From the NCBI GenBank assembly GCA_001632435.1, contig KV423926.1, positions 232,803 to 296,802 on the forward strand: DNA of 64,000 nt. Direction: 5' to 3'. Within the stretch, counting starts at the first letter, position 1. The number at the start of each line of letters is the position of its first letter. Below are positions 33,401 to 44,903 of this stretch, piece after piece. The stretch is from Calocera cornea HHB12733 (Eukaryota; Basidiomycota; Dacrymycetes; Dacrymycetales; Dacrymycetaceae). A program made the position numbers and the translations under genes. The notes beneath the pieces are model-generated. The model had not been told where the DNA came from. It searched no databases and worked only from the letters and a program-made list of their open reading frames with translations.

Positions 33401-35319
33401 CGTTTATCGCATCGGACAAGTCGATTTCATCGATACCTTCGAGGAGACCGCGGGACAGTCCAGCCAGTTGATCTGCTACAGCCTGAAAGAGATCGCCTGG
33501 AGTTTCCCAGTGCAGGAGCACTTTGTACAGGAATGCTCCATAATGAGAAAGTATACGAAACCTTGCAACGTTGATCGTAATGCCGTCGTCATTCGTTGGA
33601 TGTGACCCCGTTCTGCGGCGTTTGCGTGGCCGGGCGGTTGCCTGAGCGACCGGGGTAACTTGCGCGGTGTATGTTTCCAGCAATGCATAGTTTAGGCGCT
33701 CACAGACGCCCACAACCTGACCGGGTGGAAGAAAATTGGCGACCGCAACACTCAGCGCCCTTTCCCACGGTGTCGAGAAAAGAGGACCATCCATATAAGT
33801 GGCACAGATATCCTCTGAGGGGGTGTCGTTCAGGCCTATGGAGCACAACTGGTCACAAATCTTCGTGAGCAGCACTTCGAGGGATCTGGTCCGCGAATAG
33901 AAATCGAGAATGCGCTTCAAGATTCGGCCAAAGGTTGCATCGAGCTCAGGTCCCATCTGCGCAAGCACATTGAGTTCAGAACAGAATCTTCAGACCCAGG
34001 AAGCTACTCACATGGACACAGGACGAAAGCAGAACATCGATATGCTTGTCAACCAATGAGAAATCGATTTGAAGAGCGAAATCGATAATGTTGAGTGCCT
34101 CGGCACAGTCCAATGTTTGCTGTGACCGACAGTGAGTCTGCAAGTGCAGTGAAGCCGCCTGGACGAGCTGGCCCATGGCGGATACCGAAGCGTCGTTGCT
34201 CGCATCGTAGAGGTGTTCTCTCATGGCGAGGCTCATGATATCTTGTCTACATCGCCATGCATCATCCGTCCTATACGAGCTAATGAAGGCTAGCATATGT
34301 TGAAGCACTGGCGTTGATGCCTCGCGGAGGGCAGCGAGCCCAGTTGTAGAAAGTGATGACGAGGGTAGAGTTCCAAAATCCTGTTGGACGGAGCTGACGA
34401 ATGCCGCTAAGAGGAGTGGAAGGGGCGAGAGAACATGCACTTGTTGTGAGCGGTCTGCCACCTTGTCGAGGACAATTTGCCAGAGGGAGAGGTCTTCAGT
34501 CCACAGTCGTAGAGTTTCTGGGTTGTAAAGCAGACGATGTCCTATGTCAAACAGAGCATCCCCACATGGATGCAAAGACTGGAATGGAGACTTTCGAGCA
34601 AATGCGACAGCGCGAGCCCAGTCTACGACGTAGTCGTTGAGAAACAGCATCAAGAGGCGTTTCCTGCCGGAGACAACGTCAAGAGTTTCCAGGAGCGAGC
34701 GCAAGACTAGCGCAACGTATTGAGGAAACCCTGCGTCGCTGAGTAGAATTAAGGAGCCGGCTGACGAGATGTCAGCCATCGACTGTGTAGCGACGACGCG
34801 TATAGCCGCGGCAATGAATTCGAACAAGACGTCAGGGTTTGCTTTGGATATAGATATTGGGGCCGTTGATTCGTAGACATTGGCAACATCGATGAAGAAT
34901 TCCTTGGGAAGGTTATTGGATCCCCGAAGACTTTCGAACAAGCTGCAGAAGATTGGGACCGTCGGAACCTTTGCAAGAACAGGATGCAACCATGACTTGT
35001 CTTGGCCGGGGCTGCAGATTGAGGACAGTAATCGCCAATATCGATGATCCAGCAAGGTCCTATCAGAATGCTATCAGTAAGAGTGGACACAGGCGCGCAC
35101 GGGATGCTACCTTTTGTTACTCCGATCCTTGAGCAAGCGAGTCAAAGCCCAGTCTGCGATGAGTTCGGCTTTGCCAGGTATATAGAGGTCACGAGCGGCC
35201 CAAGCGCTCATCGCAAGCTCGACCTTGCAGGGGCTTGATGAGGTCGGTGGATCATGCGGGGCTCTGAGGGCTCGAATGAAAGCCTCGGACGAGACGAGCG
35301 CGTCCAGCGGGGGGGTCAT
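30463..35319 (-). CDS. URB2: Urb2/Npa2 family ribosome-biogenesis protein
   Basis: A nucleolar protein needed for early 60S (27S pre-rRNA) processing in yeast. The start is taken at 35317-35319 (MTPPLDALVSSEAF). An upstream in-frame ATG at 35379 is possible. Exons derived by phase: 35111-35319, 34012-35059, 33225-33956, 32961-33166, 32799-32926, 32294-32750, 32059-32241, then from 32009 through further short exons (one carries MNGPAVLLSAASTLNN, about 31782-31500) to the last exon, about 31090-30463. The N-terminus KVELAMSAWAARDLYIPGK followed by LLDHRYWRLL matches the Urb2 N-terminus. The C-terminal domain (PYVLQAYINMI, LQPGVFALCSM, SKALFRALWQEYDKQRYVGKG) matches the Urb2/Npa2 C-terminal domain. 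Total length is roughly 1300 aa, typical of the family. The gene is divergent from the RBR ligase. Confidence 0.85.
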
Positions 35320-35525
35320 GCCGTAGGTCACGACTGCGGGACAGTGCGACTTAGACCAGTCGATTGAAACCAAAAACATACCAACTTCATTTTGGTTCCG
35401 GTCATTGCGTCCCTTGCCCCGCGTTCATAGCTTCTTACATCATCATCCCTACCCGGTGAATACATGGGTGTGAGAAAAGTCATGAAGCTCCGGCGTCTTG
35501 AATAACCGCTTCGCCTCGAACGATC
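35320..35525. promoter_or_regulatory. Short divergent promoter shared by URB2 and the RWD-RBR ligase gene
   Basis: Only about 206 bp separate the two start codons, which face away from each other. If URB2 starts at 35379 instead, the gap is about 146 bp. No clear TATA box is visible. Sharing is inferred from spacing only. Confidence 0.45.
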
Positions 35526-37263
35526 ATGTCGCAACTGGATGAATGTGTAGCTCTTTTCTCAGAAGAATGGGAAGCCTTTAAGGTTAGCACTTTTCGATTT
35601 GAAATCATGCAGTCCATGACTAATTTGGTACTCAGTCAATCTGGCCTGACAGCGTGACTAGCCCTCCAGAAGCATGCGCCGAAGGCACTCGACTTCACCT
35701 CGATTTGCCAATAGATCTTGTCGACGACCACGTCATCTCACTGCACTACCCAGCACGACAACAAAAGCCGGACGGGAGCGTTCAACCTGAGGAACCTCAT
35801 CCTCCTGTTACTATTCGGCTTGCCCATCTGCCACCTATACTCCTATCTTTCGTGTTACCGTCATTATACCCCTTGCAATCTGGACCAAGTCACATTTCGC
35901 TGCACTCGACGCATTCTTGGATACCAGCTTCTGCACAGTCGAGGATTCTAGATGCCCTCAGTGGCAAGTGGGATGCCGCATCAGGAGAAGGTATCATTTG
36001 GAGTTGGGCAGAATGGATCCGGAGTGGAGAGTTCTTGATCGAGAGTGGTCTGAGGGAGGGAAACATAATCATGTTCGTTCGTGATGGTGCTGATGCTAGA
36101 CCTATCTTACCTGCTTTACAGGCTTTGTCACCCAGCTCCCGATCTCCTGGCGCCTTTATTGCTGCAGCATGACGCTGCATCGCGAAACTCAGAGTTCGCT
36201 CAGAGCACATACATGTGTTCGATCTGCATGACATCACAGAAAGGCGCACAGTGTCTGCGCCTATCTCGCTGTGGCCACGTCTTTTGCCGAACTTGTTTGA
36301 AAGACTTTTGGGGATTGCTGATTGCGGAGGGCGATGTGGGCCGAGTCACCTGTGCCGAGCCAGAGTGCGTCAAGGGTCATGCCGAGGCAGATGAGGAAGA
36401 CGTGCGACGAGCTTGTGGAGAGGAAGCTCTAGAGCGCTGGAGGTGGCTGCGAGAGAAGAGGGAGCTGGAAAAAGGCGAGTCAATGTATCCTTTACCCGTG
36501 TGACAGTCCTGACGAGGGTTCCCAGACCCAACGATCATATATTGCCCGTTGCAAGTTTGCCAGGCCCCTGTGCCGAAGCCTAAGATGGAGGAAGTGTCGT
36601 CTGGCAAGGAGAATCGATGGGATGCTCTCAGAACCTGTCCTCGCTGTGGGCTATCCTTCTGTGCTTACTGCCGACGGACATGGCACGGCGTTCTTACACG
36701 TTGTGTGTTCGCAAAAGCTCAGGCATTTGTGCTCGAGTATCAAAAGGCAGCCGAGGGTTCTCAGGCAAGAAAGGCAATAGAGCAGAGATATGGCCGAGGT
36801 TAGTCCAGTCCATCAATGCTTTCCCTTGCTCGGCGTTCTAATGGTTTCATACAGCGAATGTCCTCCGCCTTGTTGCGCAACATGAGGAGGATGAGAAGAA
36901 CAGAGCATGGCTCAAACAGAGTACGATGCCCTGTCCTGGATGTCAGGTGCATGTCGAGAAGAGCTTCGGTTGCAATCACGTACGTTCCTGCCAAACCAAC
37001 GAAGTCATGACGTTGACACATAACAGATGACTTGTTCGAAGTGCGGTTGTCACTACTGCTTCAGCTGCGGCGAGAAGGTGAACGCACAGAACCCATACGC
37101 GCACTTCAATGATCTTCGAAACAAGTGTATGCTGTTCGATGCGAAAGAACTGCGGGAGGAGCAGGAGGATGGTTGGCAGCCGGTGGAGGCATTTGACATC
37201 TTACACGAAGACGGCATAGATAACGTTTTCGTCCCGCCGAACTGGAGACGATGGGAAGAGTAG
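35526..37263 (+). CDS. RWD-domain RING-IBR-RING (RBR) E3 ubiquitin ligase, RNF14/Itt1-like
   Basis: It transfers ubiquitin through a RING2 catalytic cysteine; RNF14/Itt1 relatives act on stalled ribosomes and translation factors. First exon MSQLDECVALFSEEWEAFK (35526-35582); exon 2 carries the RWD domain (VTIRLAHLPPILLSFVLPSLYPL). RING1 is CSICMTSQKGAQCLRLSRCGHVFCRTC, an IBR is around LRTCPRCGLSFCAYCRRTWHG, and RING2 is PCPGCQVHVEKSFGCNHMTCSKCGCHYCFSCGEK with the expected catalytic cysteine. The ORF then continues to FDILHEDGIDNVFVPPNWRRWEE. The intron around 36073-36121 phases well (GTTCG…TTTACAG). The junction around 36480-36530 does not phase cleanly with canonical sites, so that exon border is uncertain or contains a frameshift. 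The KDZ transposon inserted 207 bp after the stop codon. Confidence 0.82.
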
Positions 37264-37462
37264 AATGGTCGGAGAGTCCGACTTTGTGTGACCATCACGT
37301 GTAGAATCAGTTGTTGTAAACAATCCAATAGAGTAGCAGCAGTCGATTGAGGCACGGAAGCATGCCGACGGGACGGCACGGCACCGGGGCGCTCTATGTA
37401 CGGGTAACGTGCTAATGAAAAGTGACGCGTGAATTGGCCAGGCACGGCAAAACGAGAGGCAG

Positions 37463-37470
37463 GCGATAGG
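37463..37470. repeat. 8-bp target-site duplication of the KDZ transposon, left copy
   Basis: GCGATAGG directly precedes the left terminal inverted repeat; the identical octamer directly follows the right end at 54022-54029. Eight-base duplications are the known signature of KDZ/Zisupton-type elements. Confidence 0.9.
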
Positions 37471-37513
37471 CACCTCTGGCACAGAGCAAGGGTCACCACG
37501 AAGGGCCCCATGT
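37471..37513 (+). repeat. Left terminal inverted repeat of the KDZ element
   Basis: The first 12 bases CACCTCTGGCAC are identical at both ends. Over the next ~30 bases about three quarters of positions agree with the right end. A weaker inner match (GAGGCCCTG versus GAGGCCTGG) lies about 35-45 bases further in. Confidence 0.85.
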
Positions 37514-37885
37514 TGATACTTCCGTGCCGGCCAACGAGGCCCTGCTTCGCATGATATGTGCTGTATACATTATAACCAGCCACAAGTGGCATTTGCTTCC
37601 ATGATATCACAGCCTTGGGCCTTGTTTCGGTTACTCCGCTGACCATAATGTTTGCTCGAACAACACCATTATCGTTACAACATTCTACTGATTATCATGT
37701 TCATGAACATGATGCGTCCCCCCCACTTGGGCAACATGCTTCTACTTTAGCTTGACTTATTGAATCATGGACAGCGTGTTTATGATGCATATCTCTTGAC
37801 ACCCGATACACCCCTTGACGGTCTCCTCTGTATAAGAAAGTCTCGGGGGCTTCTCTGCGCAGGCTTGTCTCTCGACACCACCTCC

Positions 37886-38407
37886 ATGGCCCCCTCTCCT
37901 CGGCTCTCGCGGCGTCCTCTCAGGCAGGCAACATTGCTCCCTTGGGTTCGCAATCGGCAGCATGGCCTTGCGAGCCTACCCCCAAGCTTATTCCACATCA
38001 TGGCTCATGAACATGAACAAGATCGAGATTCACGACGGCTCCCACCACCCCAACGTCGCCCCCGTCATGCTCGCAAGAACCATTCGCCCATTATCGCCCA
38101 ACCTCCCGGGCTCAATCAACGCCTCTGTGCATATCATAATACTGTGTGGAAGAGAATCCTGGTCCAGGTAAGCCGCTCATTGTCTTCCGCTTTATCGGCC
38201 GCAACTACTACTAACCCGCCGTCCAATTAGCCGAAGCGTGGTCGACCGTACTGCCGGGATGTGGAATTGACGTACGTTGACGCTATCGCTCCGCCTACCC
38301 ATCCGGCAGCAGTCCCCTTTCCCTCGCCTCCCCCGGTGTCCGCTCCTACCACCAGTGACATCTCGTATGATGTCCGCTTTGAGGTGGATCCGGAGGTCAG
38401 CCAGTAA
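37886..38407 (+). CDS. KDZ-element passenger gene 1: 152-aa basic, proline/arginine-rich protein of unknown function
   Basis: Exons 37886-38167 and 38231-38407; the intron GTAAGC…CAATTAG has a perfect ACTAAC branch point. Both exons phase to a 152-aa product. The start was chosen at 37886 because CCTCCATGGCC is a good context and CTGTATAAG lies about 55 bp upstream; an ATG at 38000 is an alternative. The N-terminal half is arginine-rich (PSPRLSRRPLR, RRLPPPQRRPRHARK) and would be nuclear or nucleic-acid binding if expressed. The second half contains KRGRPYCRDVELTYVDA and is then proline-rich. No known domain. The first gene inside the left end of the transposon. Confidence 0.5.
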
Positions 38408-39717
38408 TGCTTATTTCACATACCCTGTGTTGCTTACGCCGTATGATTCTAGGCTTGTCCCCGAACAGCTGTTTCACTGCCCGGATCCACACGTTATCCT
38501 GTCCGGCAGGTGATATATATTGATGTTACCCCTCCTCCTCCGATTCGAACCATTTTCCCACCCCGCCGGCCCTTCTGACGTCCTGTTTTCTTCGCTGCTG
38601 TCTTAATCTCGTAGCGGGCTGCTTAACGTTGAGTTTTTATCAATATCATGTTCATGATCGTGAACATGAACCAGTATCAGAAGCGAGGACCACCTCAAAA
38701 ATTCACCATATCGTGCTGGTATTAAGCATGCAGACAAGGGACACAGACCGACAGAGACCGACTGCTAAGGTAGAAGTGTGGGCCGGCAATGCATGCCGCT
38801 GCCGCAATACATCCTCAGTCCTGGTCCCACTCCCTCCTCCAATCCCATCATACCACGCCGGTGCTTCTGCATGTCCCGCAGCGACTAACAATGTCTCTGT
38901 CATGATCATGATCCTGACAGAGACGCCCAAACAGCGGCATGGTGATACATTGCGTCTGGATGAGGATGGTTAGAGGCTGCACCCATTGTCAGGATTGATG
39001 GGACGCACTAGGGCTCGCTGAATACATCTGTTCTTCCCCTTCCTCCGGTGCCTCAGAAAGATAATCATTATCTAGACACAGGCAGTTAGCACATGGAGAT
39101 CATGATCATGGACATGATCCATCCGGCAGAGCATACATACAGGAATACTCATTGCCAGGACGAGTGGCCCCCAACGGCATGGTGATGCGTTGCCATGAAG
39201 GCACCATACGAGACTACGATATCCGTCATCTCCTCCTCGGATGGCTGCGGCTGGTTGTAGCTGGGAGAGCTTGCTTGCTGCATGACACCATTATCTGTCC
39301 CCCATTGAATTAGTGGAGCCGACGTCTGGAGCCATGAATGCGTACCTCAATTGCCGTTGTGTGCGGTGCCGGCGGGTGGCACCCCGGCTTCTGGGACTGA
39401 GCAACCCCGTCATTGTCATGATCATGATCACGATCACGATCCGCTGACCTTCTGTCGGCATGCGTAGAGTGCGAAGAGTGCGAAGAGTTCAGCGACTTGC
39501 CACAATCGCTGGTGGTGGTAGGAGGCAGGGCCTTGTCACATCTCGCGGTGTTGCCCACGGACACCGTAACCTTGGGACGCGGTGCAGACGTAGTCTCTCA
39601 AGGGTATTATTCGCGATCATGCCCATGGCCATGATCATGACCATGATTACGATCCTCAATCGTGGACATAAGAGTTCATAGCCAAGGGTAAACAAAGCCC
39701 AGCCTAAGTCACGTTAC
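38408..39717. other. Gap between passenger gene 1 and the transposase gene, with five CATG arrays
   Basis: Arrays lie at 38648, 38899, 39098, 39415 and 39617. A weak minus-strand two-exon model exists (39564-39353 joined to 39301-…; start MSVGNTARCDKALPP), with a usable GTACGC…GGACAG intron, but it is short and unsupported. The right end should hold the transposase promoter. Confidence 0.4.
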
Positions 39718-42700
39718 TTGAAAGCCAAGTTTACGCGTCGCGATTGGGCTCCACGTTTGCCCTTGCTTGCTGGCAGTTTCACGATGCCTCGCCCTCGACT
39801 TCACGTCGAATCTCGCCGTGGCTATCCTCAGCAGTCTGTTACCGTGGACGAGGTCCAGTCGCAGGGAAGGAAATCGAAGAAGCAACGACGAGCCCAGTCC
39901 CCCGATCGGCAAGTCCCTTCATGGCTTCCGGGTTCTCTCTATGTACCGCTCCGCTCGCCGTACGCCCATCGGCGCGATTCTTCTCTCACCATGGCTCTCA
40001 CGCCGCCAATGTATATCGACGACGAGCCCGACTCTGTGTCCGACTCCGGGTGGCACGATGTCGACGATTCGAGCGCCCCCATGTATGAACCTCCGCGTCC
40101 GGCCTCTTATCAGACCCGACGAGACAACACGTACCAGCGTTGGGCAGCCTTGATGCCCGCCCTCATCTCGGCCCTGGAGAATAGGATTGGACGGGCCGAA
40201 TCCCATGATCAAGATCTTGATAGCCCTCTGCCAATGCGCTGTATGCGTACTTGTCCCGATTCCCGGGAGATCCGCATCCGATGTGTTGGCTTCCTCGGTG
40301 AGTCTCATGAATCATGATCATGTTCATGATCCTCCCATGTGCTCACCTGCGCTAGGCTTTACGGTCAAGATCTCCAAATATTGTCAAGATCACCCTATAG
40401 GTTCACGCTTGGTGACATCGGGATTTTGGCCGTGTACCCCTGTTCGACCGTCTTACGCCTTCTCCCTCGAACTTCTCGATTTCTATTTGCAGCTGTTCGC
40501 AGATTGCGCTTCTCCCAGTGAGGCATTCTGTGAAACGTTGAGGCAGTTCCATGGGGCACGAGAGGTGTATCACACCAACGAGAAGGTACGGTCATGTTCA
40601 TGTTCATGCTCATGCCTTGTCGTCATCGTCTGGATAATGACACTGTCCCAGGGCCATCCCATTGAGGATCCATTCCGGCGGCCGTGGGCAAGCGCAGTCC
40701 AGTGGTATGAAGTCGCCAAATCTTCTCTACAGACCGCCTTGGAGCAGAAGATCTACCAAGAGCGTCGAAGGCTTGTACCCTGTCTACCTGCATCTGCGGA
40801 ACCTGCCTACTTGCGCAAGCCGGTGGACATACAGGTCAACTCTGCCGAATCAGCTGATGGTTCTGTACCAAATGCGCTCCACAAGGGTCGAGCCAGCATG
40901 CGTCTACGGCAGCTCTGCCCAGCATGCTTTGCCTCGTTGGAGTGGGGTCGCGATGCCCATCGGTATGCCTTTTGCCATCCTATTCCGCTTTTCATGATCA
41001 TGACCATGAAGCAGATTTCCAGACGTTATCATCCAACTAGACGGAAACTTCCACCATCGGCGTAATACGAACGGCGGCCGTGGACCGCACTTCTACGAGC
41101 CGCAGCTGTTCCTGGACGATTCATGGGTGGCATCGGTAGGGAGAGCCATGGAAGAACTTCGAGGGACGCATCACGCTGGGCACTTGCGTCCTCAGTTTAC
41201 GCTACCTGAAGAGGTGGTTACGGCGTGCAGGGAGTCGTTCCGGGCGGCGCAGGAGAAGGAAGCTCATGGAGTGCCAGGATTTCATGACGAAAAGGGTCTC
41301 GTTGTGGGATCTTGTGTGCACGACATCCCACTTGTTGTGTGCAACATCACCACCCCTGGTGAACGCCAAATGTATGCCATCGCGATCATCCAGCAACTCA
41401 TGGCTGAGCTTCCAACCTCCGCCACACTCGGGGTACTCTATGACGTAGGCTGTGTCCTAGATCACAGCTGCAACCTGGTGAGGCCTATTCACCTGCTCTT
41501 AATCATGAACATGAACATGCTCATGCACCTCCGAAGTATGGCTATCTAGGTTCTCTTCGACCTCGTGTGGTTATGGCTGTCAGTATACTACACTCCTATG
41601 GTCATCAGTGGGCGTGCCAATTGGCTTACAGCCCCCGACGTCGGTGTGGGTTCGGTTTGGCCAATGGAGAAGGCAGCGAAAGGATCTGGAGTCGTCACCG
41701 GCGCTACATTCCTATACTCAGACGAAGTGGAGTGAGTCTTTCGCTTAAGCGTGGTCGGCTGCCAGTCTCATCACGACTATTTGACAGAAACAGAAGCGCG
41801 TATTCATTCTGGATAGAAAATTTTTGCATACAGCCTCCCTTGGACGAGCTTCCCTTGGCCGGTGGATGCGCCGGCGCCTCAAGTTCTTGGCTTCCAAGAC
41901 TCAAGAGGTGAAGCGTGTTCTGCGCGCATCTGGGGTCAGCACATCGACCATAGAGGATCAGATAGCCAAACAGCGCCTTGCATCGGTCTCTATACGCTCT
42001 TGTACGTGCAGTTCTGTGAATGAATGCAACTCTTGCTCATGATCATGATCTTGGACTCAGTACCCCCAAAGCAGATCCTCAGCAAGGTTCAATCGTTCAT
42101 GAAACTGCAAAACGACATCGAGGATCTTCAATCCACCATTCAACACGTCAGAACCTCTCTGGAGCGCGAATTGGGCCCGTCGAAGGCCAGATCCCTCTTG
42201 TCTCAAATGACCGAATCCTGGGAACAACTGGTTTCACGGGGCGAGGAACTACACGCCGAGCTTGGCATCGAAGCGGTTTATCCTCAGCTCAGCGGCGTTC
42301 CTCCTGGCGCTGTCCAGACGCTCATACTGGCACGCAACCTGAAAGCGCGCATTCGCAAGCGAGTCGCCGAACGGATGTGGGAGAGATCACGACTGAATCG
42401 TGCAGCAGGCGGTATCCATCAACCGATTGGTAGGATCATGATTACGATCATGCTCATGCTCATGATCCTGACCACCGTGCAGGGCAGAAACTCTTTCAAC
42501 AGATCAAAACTGGTATCACCAGACGCTCTGGTGCTCTCAATCGTGCCGTCAAGCAATTCAACAGCCATGTACGGACCATTCACCAAGTTTACAAACCGTC
42601 GTGGGGGATCGCCTTGCCGCAGGCACTGATAGAGGCGGAACTTGAAGCTCCGTCAGAAGACCACGACATCTGGCAGGACGTGTTTCTAAGTCAGGAGTCA

Positions 42701-43268
42701 CCAGCAGAGCCCTGGATGATGAGTACATCCATTCGTGAGGCTATCACCGCACACCTCACCTTACAGCGATGTGAGGAAGAGGCACAACGACTGCGACTTT
42801 ATGCGGAGAACATGGCGCAATGGTGGGGTGAAGAGCTGAAGGTTCTACGCAGTGTCGAGAGGCAGGCTGAAGGTGAGCTCATGATCCATGATCATGATCA
42901 TGATCATAATGTCTGATCGCTCTCCAGACAACTACTTCCAATCATGTATTCGCAAGCATCTTACCGATCATCTCCTAACCCGGTTTCGCTGGCGCAATCG
43001 CCTTTTTGGTCCCCAAACATGGATCCCACTCACTCGTGCGGCAGACGAGTTGGCGCGTTCACCTACTCCTCGCTTCACTACGCCGTTCACACAGACTGAC
43101 CTCGAAGAGTCAGATAGCTCATCAGAGGGTGAAATGGACGAATGGGAATCCGTCCCTTTGGATGATCCCTATGAAGTGGTAGTGGGAGGACTGGAGGCTC
43201 CCACGATCATCTATAACGCGAGCCACCGCGACCAGTACGACAGCGAAGCGATGGATGACGATCTGTGA
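39718..43268 (+). CDS. KDZ transposase, CxC1-like
   Basis: Nine exons close in phase to 1030 aa: 39718-40297, 40356-40585, 40652-40962, 41015-41477, 41537-41731, 41788-42001, 42061-42429, 42483-42872, 42928-43268. A start at 39784 (MPRPRLHVESRRG) would give 1008 aa. The N-terminal part has scattered cysteines (CMRTCPDSREIRIRCVGF, WPCTP, CPACFASLEW), as in the CxC1 cluster. The RNase H-fold core shows the family motifs DVIIQLDGNFHHRRN, VYAIAI-like GERQMYAIAIIQQL, LGVLYDVGCVLDHSC, SILHSYGHQWACQL and GFGLANGEGSERIW, which supply the probable catalytic D, D and E. The C-terminal part is helical with RTSLERELGPSKARSLL and ends in an acidic tail. Seven of eight introns contain CATG arrays. It would cut and join the element's ends. 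Confidence 0.92.
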
Positions 43269-43530
43269 AGTAGCTCTGTGTAGGTATTACTAATATCATG
43301 CCGTTCTGCGTGTCGAAGTGTAGCAAGATGATTCGTGCGCATTCTGACCTGACGAAAGACGCGTGGCGGAGGTACGGCGCTTCTTCTCATCAGCCCGGGA
43401 CGCGCAGCGGACCCTACCTTACCGTCGTCCTTCAGCTCCTTTCTCACCTCTCCTCACTTCTTTCCCCTGCCTCGACCGGTACGTACTCTTTATTATCTTG
43501 CAGCAGCGGGTAGGATGCTGACTTGGTAAC

Positions 43531-43555
43531 CATGATCATGATCATGATCATGCAG
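43531..43555. repeat. Perfect CATGATC array upstream of passenger gene 2
   Basis: Four uninterrupted CATGAT units about 25-45 bases before the start codon at 43579, between a possible acceptor-like TGCAG and the ATG. It may lie in a 5' UTR intron. Confidence 0.6.
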
Positions 43556-43578
43556 ACCTACACATTCACAAGCACAAT

Positions 43579-44229
43579 ATGGCGAACTCGTACCTCGGCG
43601 TCCCTCACCACGTCGAATCCGGTGATTCGATCGGTTTGAGCGCGGTCTCGCCCATGGCGCGCTCCAGCCTGAATACCATCTACATGATTGGCCAGCAACT
43701 CTATCGCAGCCCTCCCTTGGCGGACGCCATGCGTGACATCGATGAGATACAGGAGCTAGAAGGCCAAATTGCCGCGATCAAAGAATACTCGGCTCTCTCT
43801 GAAGGACACATCATCACCAAGATCCATTTCACCAGAGAGCAAATCGACGAATGCGAGAGATCGACCGCCTCCTGGCACGCCTTCTCGCACGATCTACTGC
43901 AGGGCTTTGCGCTCGAACATCCCGGCCCAACGACGTTGACTTTCGTGATCGACCAGGAGCTCGCTCACGCCGCCGACCAGATGAACGATCTGCTGAGCAA
44001 GGTCGCGCGCGTCCAGCACTACACGCCCATTCCCGGACGACTCATGATCATGAGGTCGACCCACAGCCTCTCGTGCGCCGGACTCCCTCCCACCAAGCTC
44101 GACAAGATCCTCATGCTGCGGCGTCTCCTTATCACGAGGGAAGCCAAGAAGGTTGAGTTGGAGCGCGCGCGCAAGGATTCGGAGTGCGCTCGCGAGCTCC
44201 ACCACCATCACTTTCGCCCTTCTCATTAG
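43579..44229 (+). CDS. KDZ-element passenger gene 2: 216-aa coiled-coil protein
   Basis: An uninterrupted frame from ATG 43579 to the stop at 44227-44229. The N-terminal part has ARSSLNTIYMIGQQLYRSP, then a helical IDEIQELEGQIAAIKEYSALS, a second helix DQELAHAADQMNDLLSKVARVQ, and a basic, likely coiled C-terminus LRRLLITREAKKVELERARKD ending in a histidine cluster. No catalytic motif. The pattern of segments parallels the protein at 47894-48637, so the two are probably paralogues. A CATG array in the coding part reads LMIMR. It lies 310 bp after the transposase stop on the same strand. Function unknown; a structural partner of the transposase is possible but unproven. Confidence 0.6.
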   Translation: MANSYLGVPHHVESGDSIGLSAVSPMARSSLNTIYMIGQQLYRSPPLADAMRDIDEIQELEGQIAAIKEYSALSEGHIITKIHFTREQIDECERSTASWHAFSHDLLQGFALEHPGPTTLTFVIDQELAHAADQMNDLLSKVARVQHYTPIPGRLMIMRSTHSLSCAGLPPTKLDKILMLRRLLITREAKKVELERARKDSECARELHHHHFRPSH

Positions 44230-44903
44230 GAGTACTGTTTCTCCTTTCCCTGCGTTCCCGTCCGTATGGTTACGATCATGATCATGTTTGTCCATCTTTA
44301 TCAGTGTCTGCGAATTCACAACATTGTCCCTTTACCGAGGACATCGAGGCTGGGTGGCGCATACGTGCCACGTTTACACGCCTATACACTCCATCTGAAG
44401 CAGTATTATACAGGTCCTACTCTTGATCTCATGATCATGATCATGATCGTGAGATCGGCGATGTCATTCCATCGCCCACTGCTTGGGATGCTTGTCGTCT
44501 CGTCCGTCGCGCGCACGCGGGACAGAGTAAAAAACGGAGGGATTAAAACGCGTCCTGGTGCCTCCAATTCTTGCTCAAAATATTTCAACTAAGCACTGTT
44601 CTGTTGCCATACTATTACCTGATCATGTACTTCCTCTATTTTATGCGTCAATTATCACAAACAGAGGGTACAAACTGCTGCGAGGTTTCGCCGAAGTCGA
44701 AAAATGCTTCCGCTTGAAGGTGCAGTGCCTCCTTACAGCGCCCTTGCAGCGCCTCGTTCTCTTCGCTTATAACCCTGCGCGAAGCGCGTCTTCATACTCT
44801 GTCTCCCTTCTCTCTACCACCACCTTCCCACCTAAACTCGCTCGACTCCTAATCATCCACTCTAGCTGGTTACGCTCGCTGCCTGTGAACGAGAGTACAC
44901 CTC
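44230..44903. other. Gap between passenger genes 2 and 3
   Basis: CATG arrays at 44271 and 44427; no supported gene. A stretch around 44560-44900 is AT-richer and probably includes the promoter and 5' UTR of the next gene. Confidence 0.4.

Noticed and set aside
37600..37760. 37.7 kb (first CATG array) and 53.7 kb as the transposon ends
   Set aside because: The true ends lie further out: only CACCTCTGGCAC at 37471 and its inverse at 54021 are bracketed by an identical octamer.
38629..38973. 114-aa plus-strand frame in the KDZ element
   Set aside because: It crosses two CATG arrays, has no supporting intron or start context, and overlaps the likely promoter/3'-UTR space.
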